Below, piece after piece: positions 26,799-34,326 of a stretch of DNA of 64,000 bases. This stretch comes from Sphingomonas sp. M1-B02 (GTDB taxonomy: Bacteria; Pseudomonadota; Alphaproteobacteria; Sphingomonadales; Sphingomonadaceae), in assembly GCF_026167525.1 (NCBI RefSeq), contig NZ_CP110679.1:310001-374000 (forward strand). The letters are read 5' to 3'. Within the stretch, counting starts at the first letter, position 1, and the number at the start of each line of letters is the position of its first letter. Made by a program: the position numbers and the translations under genes. The notes under the pieces were generated by a model, which saw nothing but the letters and a program-made list of their open reading frames with translations, did no database searches and had not been told where the DNA came from.

Positions 26799-28604
26799 AT
26801 GTCAATACGTCGTCTGCCCGAGCATCTTGTCAATCGAATTGCAGCCGGCGAGGTGGTCGAACGCCCTTCCAGCGCGCTGAAGGAACTGGTCGAAAACGCC
26901 GTCGATGCCGGCGCAACCCGCATCGCCATTCGACTCGCCGCAGGTGGGGCAGAGTTGATCGAAGTTATCGACGATGGCTGCGGGATGGCGCCGCCCGAAA
27001 TGTCGCTCGCGCTGGAGCGTCATGCCACCTCGAAACTGCCCGACGACGCAATCGAGCAAGTCACCACGTTGGGTTTTCGCGGCGAAGCGTTGCCGTCGAT
27101 CGCAAGCGTCGCGCGGCTGACGATCGAGAGCCGGGTGCGGGGCGCGGAAGGCTGGGCGCTGACCGTCGACAATGGCGAGCGCGTGGCGGACGGGCCCGCA
27201 GCCTTGCCGCCGGGCACGCGGGTTCGCGTCGAGCAATTGTTCGCGCGGGTGCCCGCGCGGCGCAAGTTCCTCCGCTCGACACGCGCCGAATATGCCGCCT
27301 GCCTGGACGTGGTGAAGCGGCTTGCGATGGCCCGGTCCGACACCGCCTTCTCGGTCGAGCATGACGGGCGCCGCGTGCTCTCGGTCCAAGGGGGCGAAAC
27401 GCGGCCCGAGCGGGTCGCAGCGCTGACCGACCGTGCGCTGCATGAAAACAGCGTCGCGATCGACTTCGAGCGCGAGGGACTGCTCCTTGGCGGCGTCGCC
27501 AGCCTGCCGACCTTCAACCGCGGCGTGGCCGATCACCAATATCTGTTCGTGAACGGTCGGCCGGTGAAGGATAGGCTCTTGGTCGGCGCGGTGCGCGGCG
27601 CTTATGCCGAGATGCTCGCGCGCGACCGGCACCCGGTGGTGGCGCTGTTTCTCGAAGTGCCGACCGATGCGGTGGATGTGAACGTGCATCCGGCAAAGAC
27701 CGAGGTGCGCTTTCGCGATCCCGCCCTGGCGCGGGGGTTGATCGTGAGCGGGCTGCGGCGCGCGCTGGACGAGGCGGGGCATCGCGCGGTGCAGCGGCCG
27801 AGCGCGGCTGCGTTGGGAATGTGGACAAGCGACCTTGATCGTCATCCCGGCGAAGGCCGGGATCCAGAGTCACAAGCGATGGCGTCCCTGGCTCTGGATC
27901 CCGGCTTCCGCCGGGATGACGGACGTGATTCAGGGGGCGTCCACGATCGCCGCGCATCCTTCTTCGCCCCGCCTCCACAGGCGCGCGCCGAAGCGGCCAT
28001 CCACGCCGTCCCCGCCGGCACCGACTTTCCCCTCGGCGTCGCCCGCGGCCAAGTCGCGAAAACCTATATCGTTGCGGAGGCCGAGGACGGGCTGGTACTC
28101 GTCGACCAGCACGCCGCACACGAACGGCTCGTCCTCGAGCGCATGCGCCGCGGCGTGCAGGGGAGCGGCGTGCCGAGCCAGGCGTTGCTGCTCCCCGAAG
28201 TCGTCGAGCTAGACGAGCCCGGCTGCGACCGGCTCGAGGCGCGCGCCGACGAACTGGGCCAGTTCGGGCTGGAGCTCGAGCGTTTCGGACCGCGGGCGAT
28301 GCTCGTCCGCGCGATGCCGGCGGCGCTGGGACAGGGGGATGTGCACGGCCTCGTCACCGATCTCGCCGACGAACTCGGTAGCTTCGACGAGGCGCTGAGC
28401 CTGAAGGAGCGGCTGGATCATGTCGCCTCGACGATGGCCTGCCACGGCTCGGTGCGCGCGGGGCGAATCCTCTCGGTCGCGGAGATGAACGCGCTGCTGC
28501 GCGAGATGGAAGTCACCCCGCATTCGGGCCAGTGCAACCATGGCCGCCCGACTTGGGTGAAGCTCGCGCACGGCGATATCGAGAAACTGTTCGGGCGGAA
28601 ATAA
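26799..28604 (+). CDS. mutL: DNA mismatch repair protein MutL
   Basis: This 601-residue mismatch-repair matchmaker starts at IRRLPEHLVNRIAAGEVVERP. The GHKL ATPase domain has the ELVENAVDAGA catalytic region, VIDDGCGM, and TLGFRGEALPSIASV. The linker spans about residues 330-425. The C-terminal dimerisation domain contains VDQHAAHERLVLERM, matching the DQHAx2Ex4E endonuclease motif, plus ACHGSVRAG and QCNHGRPT metal-site motifs. It should therefore be a nicking MutL of the type found in bacteria without MutH. The linker carries an inserted palindromic repeat translated as part of the protein (see separate feature). There is no strong ribosome-binding site before the ATG. Confidence 0.97.
   Translation: MSIRRLPEHLVNRIAAGEVVERPSSALKELVENAVDAGATRIAIRLAAGGAELIEVIDDGCGMAPPEMSLALERHATSKLPDDAIEQVTTLGFRGEALPSIASVARLTIESRVRGAEGWALTVDNGERVADGPAALPPGTRVRVEQLFARVPARRKFLRSTRAEYAACLDVVKRLAMARSDTAFSVEHDGRRVLSVQGGETRPERVAALTDRALHENSVAIDFEREGLLLGGVASLPTFNRGVADHQYLFVNGRPVKDRLLVGAVRGAYAEMLARDRHPVVALFLEVPTDAVDVNVHPAKTEVRFRDPALARGLIVSGLRRALDEAGHRAVQRPSAAALGMWTSDLDRHPGEGRDPESQAMASLALDPGFRRDDGRDSGGVHDRRASFFAPPPQARAEAAIHAVPAGTDFPLGVARGQVAKTYIVAEAEDGLVLVDQHAAHERLVLERMRRGVQGSGVPSQALLLPEVVELDEPGCDRLEARADELGQFGLELERFGPRAMLVRAMPAALGQGDVHGLVTDLADELGSFDEALSLKERLDHVASTMACHGSVRAGRILSVAEMNALLREMEVTPHSGQCNHGRPTWVKLAHGDIEKLFGRK
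27840..27921 (+). repeat. Palindromic repeat element inserted in frame in mutL
   Basis: Two 30-base arms (27840-27869 and 27892-27921) are reverse complements with 28 of 30 positions matching and are separated by 22 bases. Each arm begins or ends with the CGTCATCCCGGCGAAGGCCG-type sequence typical of dispersed palindromic elements in alphaproteobacterial genomes. It keeps the mutL frame open and encodes roughly HPGEGRDPESQ and LALDPGFRRDDGRD in the variable linker. Such elements usually lie between genes. An in-frame protein-coding copy resembles the Rickettsia palindromic element situation. Confidence 0.9.
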
Positions 28605-28610
28605 ACCGGG

Positions 28611-29228
28611 TCAGCGCGCCGGGCTATAATGTCCGGTCGCTGTGCGCGCGAACTCGGCCACGCACATGGTGCGATACACTTTGTGCGGTCCGCATTTCAC
28701 GCCGACGAAGCGCATCTCGTCGGCATAGACGGTGCGGCGATGCCCGCGCGTCGGCACGCCGTCGTCGATGATCAGCTGGCGCACCACCTCGACCGCGCTG
28801 GGCGGACCGTAGGTAATCGTCTCCGCCACATAGATGCCGCCGCCGCGTCGCCGGACTCGGTCGCGCGGATTGGATCCGTCGCTTGCGATATGGCCGGTGG
28901 CGCCGCGCGGGCCCTGCTCGACGACATGGTCGTCGGCTGCGCGCGCCAGCAGCGGGGCGGGGGAAAGCGCTCCGACCGGCACCTGTTTCTCCAGGAAGGC
29001 GATCGCTTCGTCCACGGCGCGCGTGCCTTCCTGGGTACGCAGCCCCTCGGGCCTGCCGGGATAGTGGACGATCTTGCCACGAAAATAGCCGCGATAGGCG
29101 CGAAGCCGCTCGGCGTAGGCGCGCGGCTGCTGGCGCGCGAAGTTGAGCTCCGCGACGATATCGCGTTCGAGCGCCGGGTGGGGGAGCGAGGCCAGAGCGA
29201 TCAACGGCGCGGCGAGAGCGATGAACAT
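28611..29228 (-). CDS. CAP-domain (SCP/PR1-like) secreted protein
   Basis: This 205-residue protein has a signal peptide (MFIALAAPLIALASLPHPA) and a CAP superfamily fold. The pieces ERDIVAELNFARQQPRAYAE, ALSPAPLLARAADDHVVEQG and GHIASDGSNPRDRVRRRGGG match the helix-1 and core CAP histidine/glutamate region, and YVAETITYG corresponds to the conserved E-N-I/E-T-I strand. The C-terminal half (GHRRTVYADEMRFVGVKCGPH) completes the domain. Bacterial CAP proteins are exported and often of unknown function, with some linked to cell-wall or lipid binding. It is convergent with mutL, with a 6-base gap and no room for a separate terminator. Confidence 0.88.
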   Translation of the reverse strand: MFIALAAPLIALASLPHPALERDIVAELNFARQQPRAYAERLRAYRGYFRGKIVHYPGRPEGLRTQEGTRAVDEAIAFLEKQVPVGALSPAPLLARAADDHVVEQGPRGATGHIASDGSNPRDRVRRRGGGIYVAETITYGPPSAVEVVRQLIIDDGVPTRGHRRTVYADEMRFVGVKCGPHKVYRTMCVAEFARTATGHYSPAR

Positions 29229-29349
29229 ATCGGCTTCTTGTCTGCCCGGAAGGTGAACGCAATCCGAACAAGCGATTCAGATCCGTGCAACCTTCTTGGA
29301 CGCGGCCCGTTTCGGGCTTGAGTGTCAACTTCCAGGTCGGGGTCCGGTG

Positions 29350-29427
29350 ATGAGCAAGCTTTTTCCAGTGATCTGTGCGCTGATCCCGCTGGCCGCCGTG
29401 ATCGGCGCCTGCATCACCTGCCCCTGA
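29350..29427 (+). CDS. Possible 25-residue lipopeptide
   Basis: A short frame encodes 25 residues, MSKLFPVICALIPLAAVIGA then CITCP. It has a basic N-terminus, a hydrophobic run and an IGAC lipobox followed by ITCP. The mature part would be only five residues, similar in plan to entericidin-like or other tiny lipoproteins. A GTG lies immediately before the ATG. No strong ribosome-binding site is present apart from AGGTCGGGGTCC. It lies between divergent CAP and ribosomal genes and directly before the rplI terminator. It may be a genuine small membrane peptide or chance. Confidence 0.35.
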   Translation: MSKLFPVICALIPLAAVIGACITCP

Positions 29428-29451
29428 TCAACGCATAATCGAGCACATGGC

Positions 29452-29492
29452 AAAAGGGCCGCCCCGGAAAACCGGGACGGCCCTTTGCTTTT
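29452..29492 (-). terminator. Intrinsic terminator downstream of rplI
   Basis: A 15-bp near-perfect stem (AAAGGGCCGCCCCGG and CCGGGACGGCCCTTT, one mismatch) has a 4-base AAAA loop and is flanked by A and T runs on both sides. It lies 16 bases after the rplI stop on the minus strand and 25 bases after the short lipopeptide frame on the plus strand. It can therefore work in either direction. Confidence 0.8.
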
Positions 29493-29507
29493 GTCGAAGC
29501 GTCAGCT

Positions 29508-30119
29508 TCAGGCGTCGTCGCCCTCGGCACTCGTGCCTTCGCCAGCATCGTCGCGGGCTTCGGCAGTGGCGCCCGGCTCGGCATTGGGATCGTAGTCCTC
29601 GACGAAGCCGGCCTCGTCCTTCTCGAACATCGTCGCCATGACGTCGACGCCCTGCGACTGCATCTCGGCCTCTTCGGGCGAGCGAGCCACATTGACCTTG
29701 ACGGGCACCGAAACCTCGGGATGCAGCGCGACGTTGACGTCATAGACGCCGATCGCCTTGATCGGCTTGTTCAGCACGATCTGCGACTTGTTGACCTTGT
29801 GGCCGTCGGCCACCAGCGCATCGACCAGATCGCGAACCGCGACCGAACCGTAGAGCTGGCCGGTGTTCGACGCCTGACGGATCAGGGTAACCGAAACGCC
29901 CTCGAGCGTCTTGGCTTCCTGCTCCGCTTCGCCGCGGCGGTTGGCGTTCTCCGAGACGATCCGCTCGCGGTTCGCTTCGAAGACCTTGCGGTTGGCGGCG
30001 TTCGAACGAAGCGCCTTCTTGTTGGGCAGCAGGAAGTTACGGGCGAACCCGTCCTTCACCGTGACCACGTCGCCGATGGCGCCGAGCTTTTCGACGCGCT
30101 CAAGCAGAATGACTTCCAT
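29508..30119 (-). CDS. rplI: 50S ribosomal protein L9
   Basis: This is ribosomal protein bL9 of 203 residues. The N-terminal domain MEVILLERVEKLGAIGDVVTVKDGFARNFLLP is canonical. The long linker helix (NREAIVSENANRRGEAE-like region), the C-terminal domain (SVTLIRQASNTGQLYGSVAVRDL) and VSVPVKVNVARSPEEAE follow. The C-terminal tail beyond about residue 150 is an acidic, alanine-rich extension that makes the protein longer than the roughly 150 residues of E. coli L9, as is usual in alphaproteobacteria. It is the third gene of rpsF-rpsR-rplI, with 11 bases between rpsR and rplI. Confidence 0.98.
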   Translation of the reverse strand: MEVILLERVEKLGAIGDVVTVKDGFARNFLLPNKKALRSNAANRKVFEANRERIVSENANRRGEAEQEAKTLEGVSVTLIRQASNTGQLYGSVAVRDLVDALVADGHKVNKSQIVLNKPIKAIGVYDVNVALHPEVSVPVKVNVARSPEEAEMQSQGVDVMATMFEKDEAGFVEDYDPNAEPGATAEARDDAGEGTSAEGDDA

Positions 30120-30130
30120 GCGTCTGCTCC

Positions 30131-30355
30131 TTACTTAACGATGTAGGGCAGCAGGCCCAGATGGCGGGCGCGCTTGATGGCCTGGGCCAGCTCGCGCTGC
30201 TTCTTCGCGCTCACCGAGGTGATGCGCGAGGGGACGATCTTGCCGCGCTCGGACACGAAGCCCTGGAGCAGACGGACATCCTTATAGTCGATCCGGGGAG
30301 CATCCTTCGCGGAGAAGGGGCAGCTCTTGCGACGGCGGAAAAATGGGCGTGCCAT
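30131..30355 (-). CDS. rpsR: 30S ribosomal protein S18
   Basis: This is ribosomal protein bS18 of 74 residues ([20 protein letters not shown] start). It carries the conserved [25 protein letters not shown] and [21 protein letters not shown] core. A single cysteine remains in the N-terminal KSCPF. It binds S6 in the 30S platform, and its gene lies between rpsF and rplI as in most bacteria. Gaps are 14 bases to rpsF and 11 to rplI. Confidence 0.98.
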   Translation of the reverse strand: MARPFFRRRKSCPFSAKDAPRIDYKDVRLLQGFVSERGKIVPSRITSVSAKKQRELAQAIKRARHLGLLPYIVK

Positions 30356-30369
30356 GGTCTATATCTTCC

Positions 30370-30762
30370 TTATTCGCCGTTGCCGCCGAAGCCGCCGGCA
30401 TCGTCGCGATCACGACGGCCGCGGCCGCGCTCGCGGTCCTGACCCTTGCGCATCATCACGGTCGGACCTTCTTCCAGCCCATCGACCTTGACGGTCATGT
30501 AGCGGATGACGTCTTCGTTGATCTGCGTCTGGCGCTCGAGCTCGGCGACGACGCCCGAGGGGGCATCGATTTCGAGCATCACATAATGCGCCTTGCGGTT
30601 CTTCGCGATGCGATAGGCGAGGCTGCGGAGACCCCAGCTCTCGGTCTTGACGACCTTGCCCTTGTTATCGGTGATGATCTTGGTGGCGGCTTCCGCCAGT
30701 GCGTCCACTTGCGCCTGTGCCAGATCCTGGCGCGCAAGGAACACATGCTCGTATAGAGCCAT
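30370..30762 (-). CDS. rpsF: 30S ribosomal protein S6
   Basis: This is ribosomal protein bS6 of 130 residues. The start at 30762 ([20 protein letters not shown]) is chosen because it matches the family N-terminus and follows an AGAGAGAA-type purine stretch. Longer in-frame starts would add an unrelated peptide. The core has [27 protein letters not shown]. The C-terminal tail is an arginine/glycine/aspartate-rich extension ([20 protein letters not shown]), which is common in alphaproteobacterial S6. It heads the rpsF-rpsR-rplI operon, and the promoter should lie in the 180 bases upstream. Confidence 0.97.
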   Translation of the reverse strand: MALYEHVFLARQDLAQAQVDALAEAATKIITDNKGKVVKTESWGLRSLAYRIAKNRKAHYVMLEIDAPSGVVAELERQTQINEDVIRYMTVKVDGLEEGPTVMMRKGQDRERGRGRRDRDDAGGFGGNGE

Positions 30763-30941
30763 GTGGTCTTCTCTCTCTTGGCCGATCGCTGACGTGCGCA
30801 CCATGCGCAACGCCCCTCCGGCTGTCGTCTTCGAATGCAACGGCGGCGGAAAGCAGAAGCTCCCGCCGCCGAAGCGCTGGGCCTTGCGTCAGAATGGCCG
30901 GAATTGCAAGCCGATACTCGCCCACCGTCCCGGTCGATAGC

Positions 30942-31268
30942 TTATTGCGCAGGCTGGGCTGTCTCGTTGCCGCCTTCGTCGCGCGAGACGCGGGCGGTCA
31001 TGCCGGTGGCATCCGCGTCGACCTGGGTCTGCTCGTCGGGGCTGAGGGTGACCGGGGGCGCGACCTCGGTGCTGGCGCTATTGTCGACGCGCGTGGCGGC
31101 AGGTGCCTCGACCATCACGTTCGCCACATTCTCCGGCTCGACGAGAGTCAGGTTGGCGGCATTGGCCTCGACATCCTCCTGATCGGCTTCGCTCGATCCC
31201 GAGCAGGCTGCAAGTGCCAGCGCGGAAGCGGCGGCGACGGTCAGCAGGGAGATGCGCTTGATGTTCAT
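30942..31268 (-). CDS. Small acidic lipoprotein of unknown function
   Basis: This 108-residue exported lipoprotein starts at MNIKRISLLTVAAASALALA, and the lipobox LAAC fixes the lipidated cysteine at about residue 22. The mature part is hydrophilic, acidic and rich in alanine, glutamate and valine (SGSSEADQEDVEANAANLTL), with no recognisable domain and a glutamine/alanine tail. It looks largely disordered. It lies 13 bases after the L,D-transpeptidase stop on the same strand, so the two are probably co-transcribed, and an envelope role near the cell wall is a reasonable inference. Confidence 0.78.
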   Translation of the reverse strand: MNIKRISLLTVAAASALALAACSGSSEADQEDVEANAANLTLVEPENVANVMVEAPAATRVDNSASTEVAPPVTLSPDEQTQVDADATGMTARVSRDEGGNETAQPAQ

Positions 31269-31281
31269 GTGCGTTCCTTCT

Positions 31282-32769
31282 TCAGCGTGCGGCGACGGCA
31301 GTGAGAGCCGAGCGCTTTTCGATCTTGGCGGCGAGTGTCTTGTCCCAGCCATAGGGGTCGGCGCGGAAGCTCATCTCGCCGTTCGCGCTGGCAAAGGCGG
31401 TCCAATAGAGCAGATAGACCTGAACCTGATCCTGCGGCTGGAGCGAGACGCGCAGCGTCTTGCCCTTGGCGAGTGCGGTGTCGATCTGCTCGGGCTGCCA
31501 GGCGGGATCGTTGCGCAATAGCAGGCGCGCCAGCGGGCCGGGTTTCTCAAACCGCACGCAGCCATGGCTGGCGAGCCGGCTGAAGCTGGCGAAGGTCGAT
31601 TGCGACGGCGTATCGTGCAGATAGACCGCATAAGGATTGTCGAAATCGAACTTGTAGAGGCCGAGCGCGCTCTTGGGGCCGGGCTGCTGCTGGAGGCGGC
31701 GACCGGGTCCGGTGCCGATGATCTTGTAGCCCTGGCGTGCGAGGGCGGCGGCGCCCTTCGGCCATAATTCCTTGGTGGCGATGCTGGTCGGCACGTTCCA
31801 CGGCGGATTGAGCACTACCGAATGAATCCGCGACTGGAGCATCGGCGTCTCGTTCCCTGGACGGCCGGTGACCGCCTTCATCGAGGCGATCGGCGCATCG
31901 CCTTCGAAAACGGTGAGCACCGCCGCGGCGATATTGACCTGGATCCGCTTGGCGGGAAGCTCGGCGGGCAGCCAGCGCCAGCGCTCCATGTTCGCCATGA
32001 TCTGGCGGACGCGATCGGCGGCGGGAACGTTGAGCGCCGCAAGCGTTCCGGTCGAAACCAGACCGGTGGGGTTGAGGCCATAACGCCGCTGGGCGCGGAC
32101 CACGGCTTCCTTGAGTTCCGCGTCGAATTTGCTGCCCGTTGCGACTACGTCGCGATCCTCGACCGCAAGTCTCTGCCGGAGCGCGAGCACGCGCGCTCCG
32201 CTGGCGCCGACGCCCATGTCCGGGCCCGCCGGTATCGCTTTCCAGCCGCCCGCGGTTTCGATCGCGCGATAGGCGACCAGGCCTTTTTGCAAGGCATCAT
32301 AGCCCGAATAAGGCGGCGGTAGCGAGCGGATCCAGGCGGCGACGCGGTCGCGCTTCACCGCGTCCGCGAAAGCGGGGAGGGGGTCATAGGCCATCGGCCG
32401 CAGACCCCAGTCCGCCTGGAAGTCGCTGCTGTCGAGCCGTCCCGAATGCACCGCCCGCGCATAATCGAGCGCGGCGCGGACGATCGCGTCATTGTCCTGC
32501 GGACGCGGCGCGGCGGTGGCGCCGTGACGAAGTCCCTGTGCAAAGCCGGATTCGGCGATCAGCTGCGAAAGCTGTGCGGCCTGCGCGGGGTTCAACACCG
32601 GCAGCGCGACGGACTGGATCGGTTGCACCATCGGCGCGGCCTGCGGCGTCGTCGAGGGGGGCGCCTGCTGTGCGAGACCCGGCGCGCTCAGCACACCCGC
32701 GATCGTCGCCAGGGCGGTGCTCCACCCGATGGTTCGGCCCTTAGTCGCTCGCGAAATCACAATCGGCAC
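31282..32769 (-). CDS. L,D-transpeptidase, YcbB/LdtD type
   Basis: This 495-residue periplasmic enzyme forms 3-3 peptidoglycan cross-links or attaches proteins to the wall. It has an N-terminal export signal (about residues 1-34), a long proline/alanine/glutamine linker, a peptidoglycan-binding helical region (GASGARVLALRQRLAVEDRD through YGLNPTGLVSTGTLAALN), and a catalytic YkuD domain. That domain runs from about residue 276 (RIQVNIAAAVLTVFEGD) to the active-site motif SHGCVRFEKP, with H402 and C404. HDTPSQSTF precedes it as expected. This architecture matches large LdtD/YcbB enzymes. It is followed on the same strand by a small lipoprotein. Confidence 0.95.
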   Translation of the reverse strand: MPIVISRATKGRTIGWSTALATIAGVLSAPGLAQQAPPSTTPQAAPMVQPIQSVALPVLNPAQAAQLSQLIAESGFAQGLRHGATAAPRPQDNDAIVRAALDYARAVHSGRLDSSDFQADWGLRPMAYDPLPAFADAVKRDRVAAWIRSLPPPYSGYDALQKGLVAYRAIETAGGWKAIPAGPDMGVGASGARVLALRQRLAVEDRDVVATGSKFDAELKEAVVRAQRRYGLNPTGLVSTGTLAALNVPAADRVRQIMANMERWRWLPAELPAKRIQVNIAAAVLTVFEGDAPIASMKAVTGRPGNETPMLQSRIHSVVLNPPWNVPTSIATKELWPKGAAALARQGYKIIGTGPGRRLQQQPGPKSALGLYKFDFDNPYAVYLHDTPSQSTFASFSRLASHGCVRFEKPGPLARLLLRNDPAWQPEQIDTALAKGKTLRVSLQPQDQVQVYLLYWTAFASANGEMSFRADPYGWDKTLAAKIEKRSALTAVAAR

Positions 32770-32852
32770 TCCTGCGCGCGCACCGATTGGCTCCGGCGGC
32801 GCTGAATCGGCTCCTCATAGGCCAAGTCGGCAGACTAGTGCGAGCAGGGAAT

Positions 32853-32885
32853 GGCCCGCGGACGGGTGAAAGCTGTCCGCGGGCC
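32853..32885. repeat. Perfect 11-bp hairpin in a divergent promoter region
   Basis: GGCCCGCGGAC and GTCCGCGGGCC are perfect inverted repeats with an 11-base loop (GGGTGAAAGCT). The element lies between the divergent L,D-transpeptidase and SGNH-hydrolase genes, about 84 bases from the former start and 164 from the latter. There is no T run. It may be an operator, an RNA leader hairpin or a stabilising structure. Confidence 0.55.
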
Positions 32886-33048
32886 GAATTGGTGCGCGCT
32901 ACGCCGTGCAACACGAGCCGTGAGTCCGCGCGCAACCGGGCTCGTTTCGGTAAACGGTCGCGCGCGGTGAAGCTTGCCGATTTTCTGGCGGGGCTTAAGC
33001 TTATCGGAAAGCGCGGGAGCAACGTCCACGCGCCGGCAGGAGAGCATG

Positions 33049-33765
33049 ATGATCGTACGTCGCGGATTTCTGGCCGGCGCGCTGGCGCTCCCGATCGTGG
33101 CGCAGGCGCAGACCCGCGAAAGCTGGGAGGAAGCGCATCAGCGCCAGCTCAAGGAGGACTGGCCCTGGCTCGGCCGCTATGCCGAGGAGAACAGGGCGCT
33201 GCTGGCGTCGGGGGCCAAGACCAACATCGTCTTCATGGGCGATTCGATCACCCAGGGCTGGCGCGAGAAGCGTCCCGATTTCTTCCGCGCCGGACGCGTC
33301 TGTCGCGGGATCAGCGGGCAGACCACGCCGCAGATGGTGCTGCGTATGATGGCCGACGTGATCGCGCTGAAGCCGCGCTACCTCCACATCATGGCGGCCA
33401 CCAACGATATCGCCGGCAATACCGGCAAGATGACGCTGGCGCAGACCTTCGACAATTTCCGGATGATGACCGAACTGGCGCAGGCCAACCGCATCCAGGT
33501 GCTGATTGCCTCGGTTCCGCCTGCGGACCAGTTTCCCTGGCGGCCTGGGCTCGAGACGGTGAAGCCGATCCGCGCCATCAACGCCTGGCTCAAACCCTAT
33601 GCGGCGAAGGCGGGCGCGACCTGGATCGATTATTGGCCGGTCCTCGCCGATGCCAAGGGCGCGATGCAGCCCGGCATGGCCTCCGACGGGGTCCATCCGA
33701 CGGGCGAGGGCTATGATCGGATGGCGACCGTGATCGAGCCGCTCCTGCGGACGCGCAAGATCTGA
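33049..33765 (+). CDS. SGNH/GDSL-family hydrolase, exported
   Basis: This 238-residue secreted esterase-like protein has a signal sequence (MIVRRGFLAGALALPIVAQA) and SGNH blocks. The nucleophile is in VFMGDSITQGW (S66), the glycine block in RGISGQTT, the asparagine block in AATND (N119), and the catalytic pair in SDGVHPTGEG (D213 and H216). The start at 33049 gives a 6-base spacing to AGGAGAG, and an ATG three bases earlier is less well spaced. This subfamily includes carbohydrate esterases and platelet-activating-factor acetylhydrolase-like enzymes, often found with sugar utilisation genes. The cupin and three Gfo/Idh/MocA genes downstream support a carbohydrate deacylase role. Confidence 0.9.
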   Translation: MIVRRGFLAGALALPIVAQAQTRESWEEAHQRQLKEDWPWLGRYAEENRALLASGAKTNIVFMGDSITQGWREKRPDFFRAGRVCRGISGQTTPQMVLRMMADVIALKPRYLHIMAATNDIAGNTGKMTLAQTFDNFRMMTELAQANRIQVLIASVPPADQFPWRPGLETVKPIRAINAWLKPYAAKAGATWIDYWPVLADAKGAMQPGMASDGVHPTGEGYDRMATVIEPLLRTRKI

Positions 33766-33877
33766 ACCGATCATGCCGACCTGGGCAATATTCTCAGACA
33801 ATTGGGGTTCACAGCTTCGACTTAGGAGCTAGACTGGCCCTCGCTGCGGCGCAGACCGCTGAATGAGGAGAGTGGAA

Positions 33878-34315
33878 ATGGGTATCACTGGCCGTGATCT
33901 GGCGGTGGCGATGGGGGCGATGCTCTGCACCGCCGCGGTGGCGCAGACCCAGCCGGCCCGGCTGGGCCCGGCAGTGTTCGACTGGAGCCGGATGGAGGTC
34001 AAGAAGACCGATGTCGGCGCAATCCGCGACCTGGTCCGCCAGCCGACCGCCACGCTCGACGAACTCGAGATGCACATCACCACGCTCAATCCGGGCCTCA
34101 GCTCGCACCCGCCGCACACCCATCCCAACGAGGAGCTGGTGATCATCCGCGACGGCACCGTCGAGGTCTATAATGACGGCGTGTGGAAGCGGCTGGGGCC
34201 GGGATCGGTGATCTTCAATGCGTCGAACTCTCCGCATGCGCTGCGCAATGTGGGCGACACGCCGGCCACCTATCACGTCATAAACTGGAAGACGCCGGCA
34301 ACGCCCGCGAAGTGA
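33878..34315 (+). CDS. Cupin-domain protein, exported
   Basis: This 145-residue single-cupin protein has a signal peptide (MGITGRDLAVAMGAMLCTAAVAQ). The start at 33878 is preceded by AGGAGAG with good spacing, and a longer in-frame start five codons upstream lies on the ribosome-binding site. Cupin motif 1 is present as SSHPPHTHPNEELVIIRDGTVEV with two histidines and a glutamate as metal ligands. Motif 2 is PHALRNVGDTPATYHVINW. It probably binds a metal in the periplasm. The next gene, a Tat-exported Gfo/Idh protein, starts 11 bases after the stop, so it is part of the sugar-redox cluster. No catalytic function can be assigned. Confidence 0.88.
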   Translation: MGITGRDLAVAMGAMLCTAAVAQTQPARLGPAVFDWSRMEVKKTDVGAIRDLVRQPTATLDELEMHITTLNPGLSSHPPHTHPNEELVIIRDGTVEVYNDGVWKRLGPGSVIFNASNSPHALRNVGDTPATYHVINWKTPATPAK

Positions 34316-34326
34316 GGAGTAGGGAT

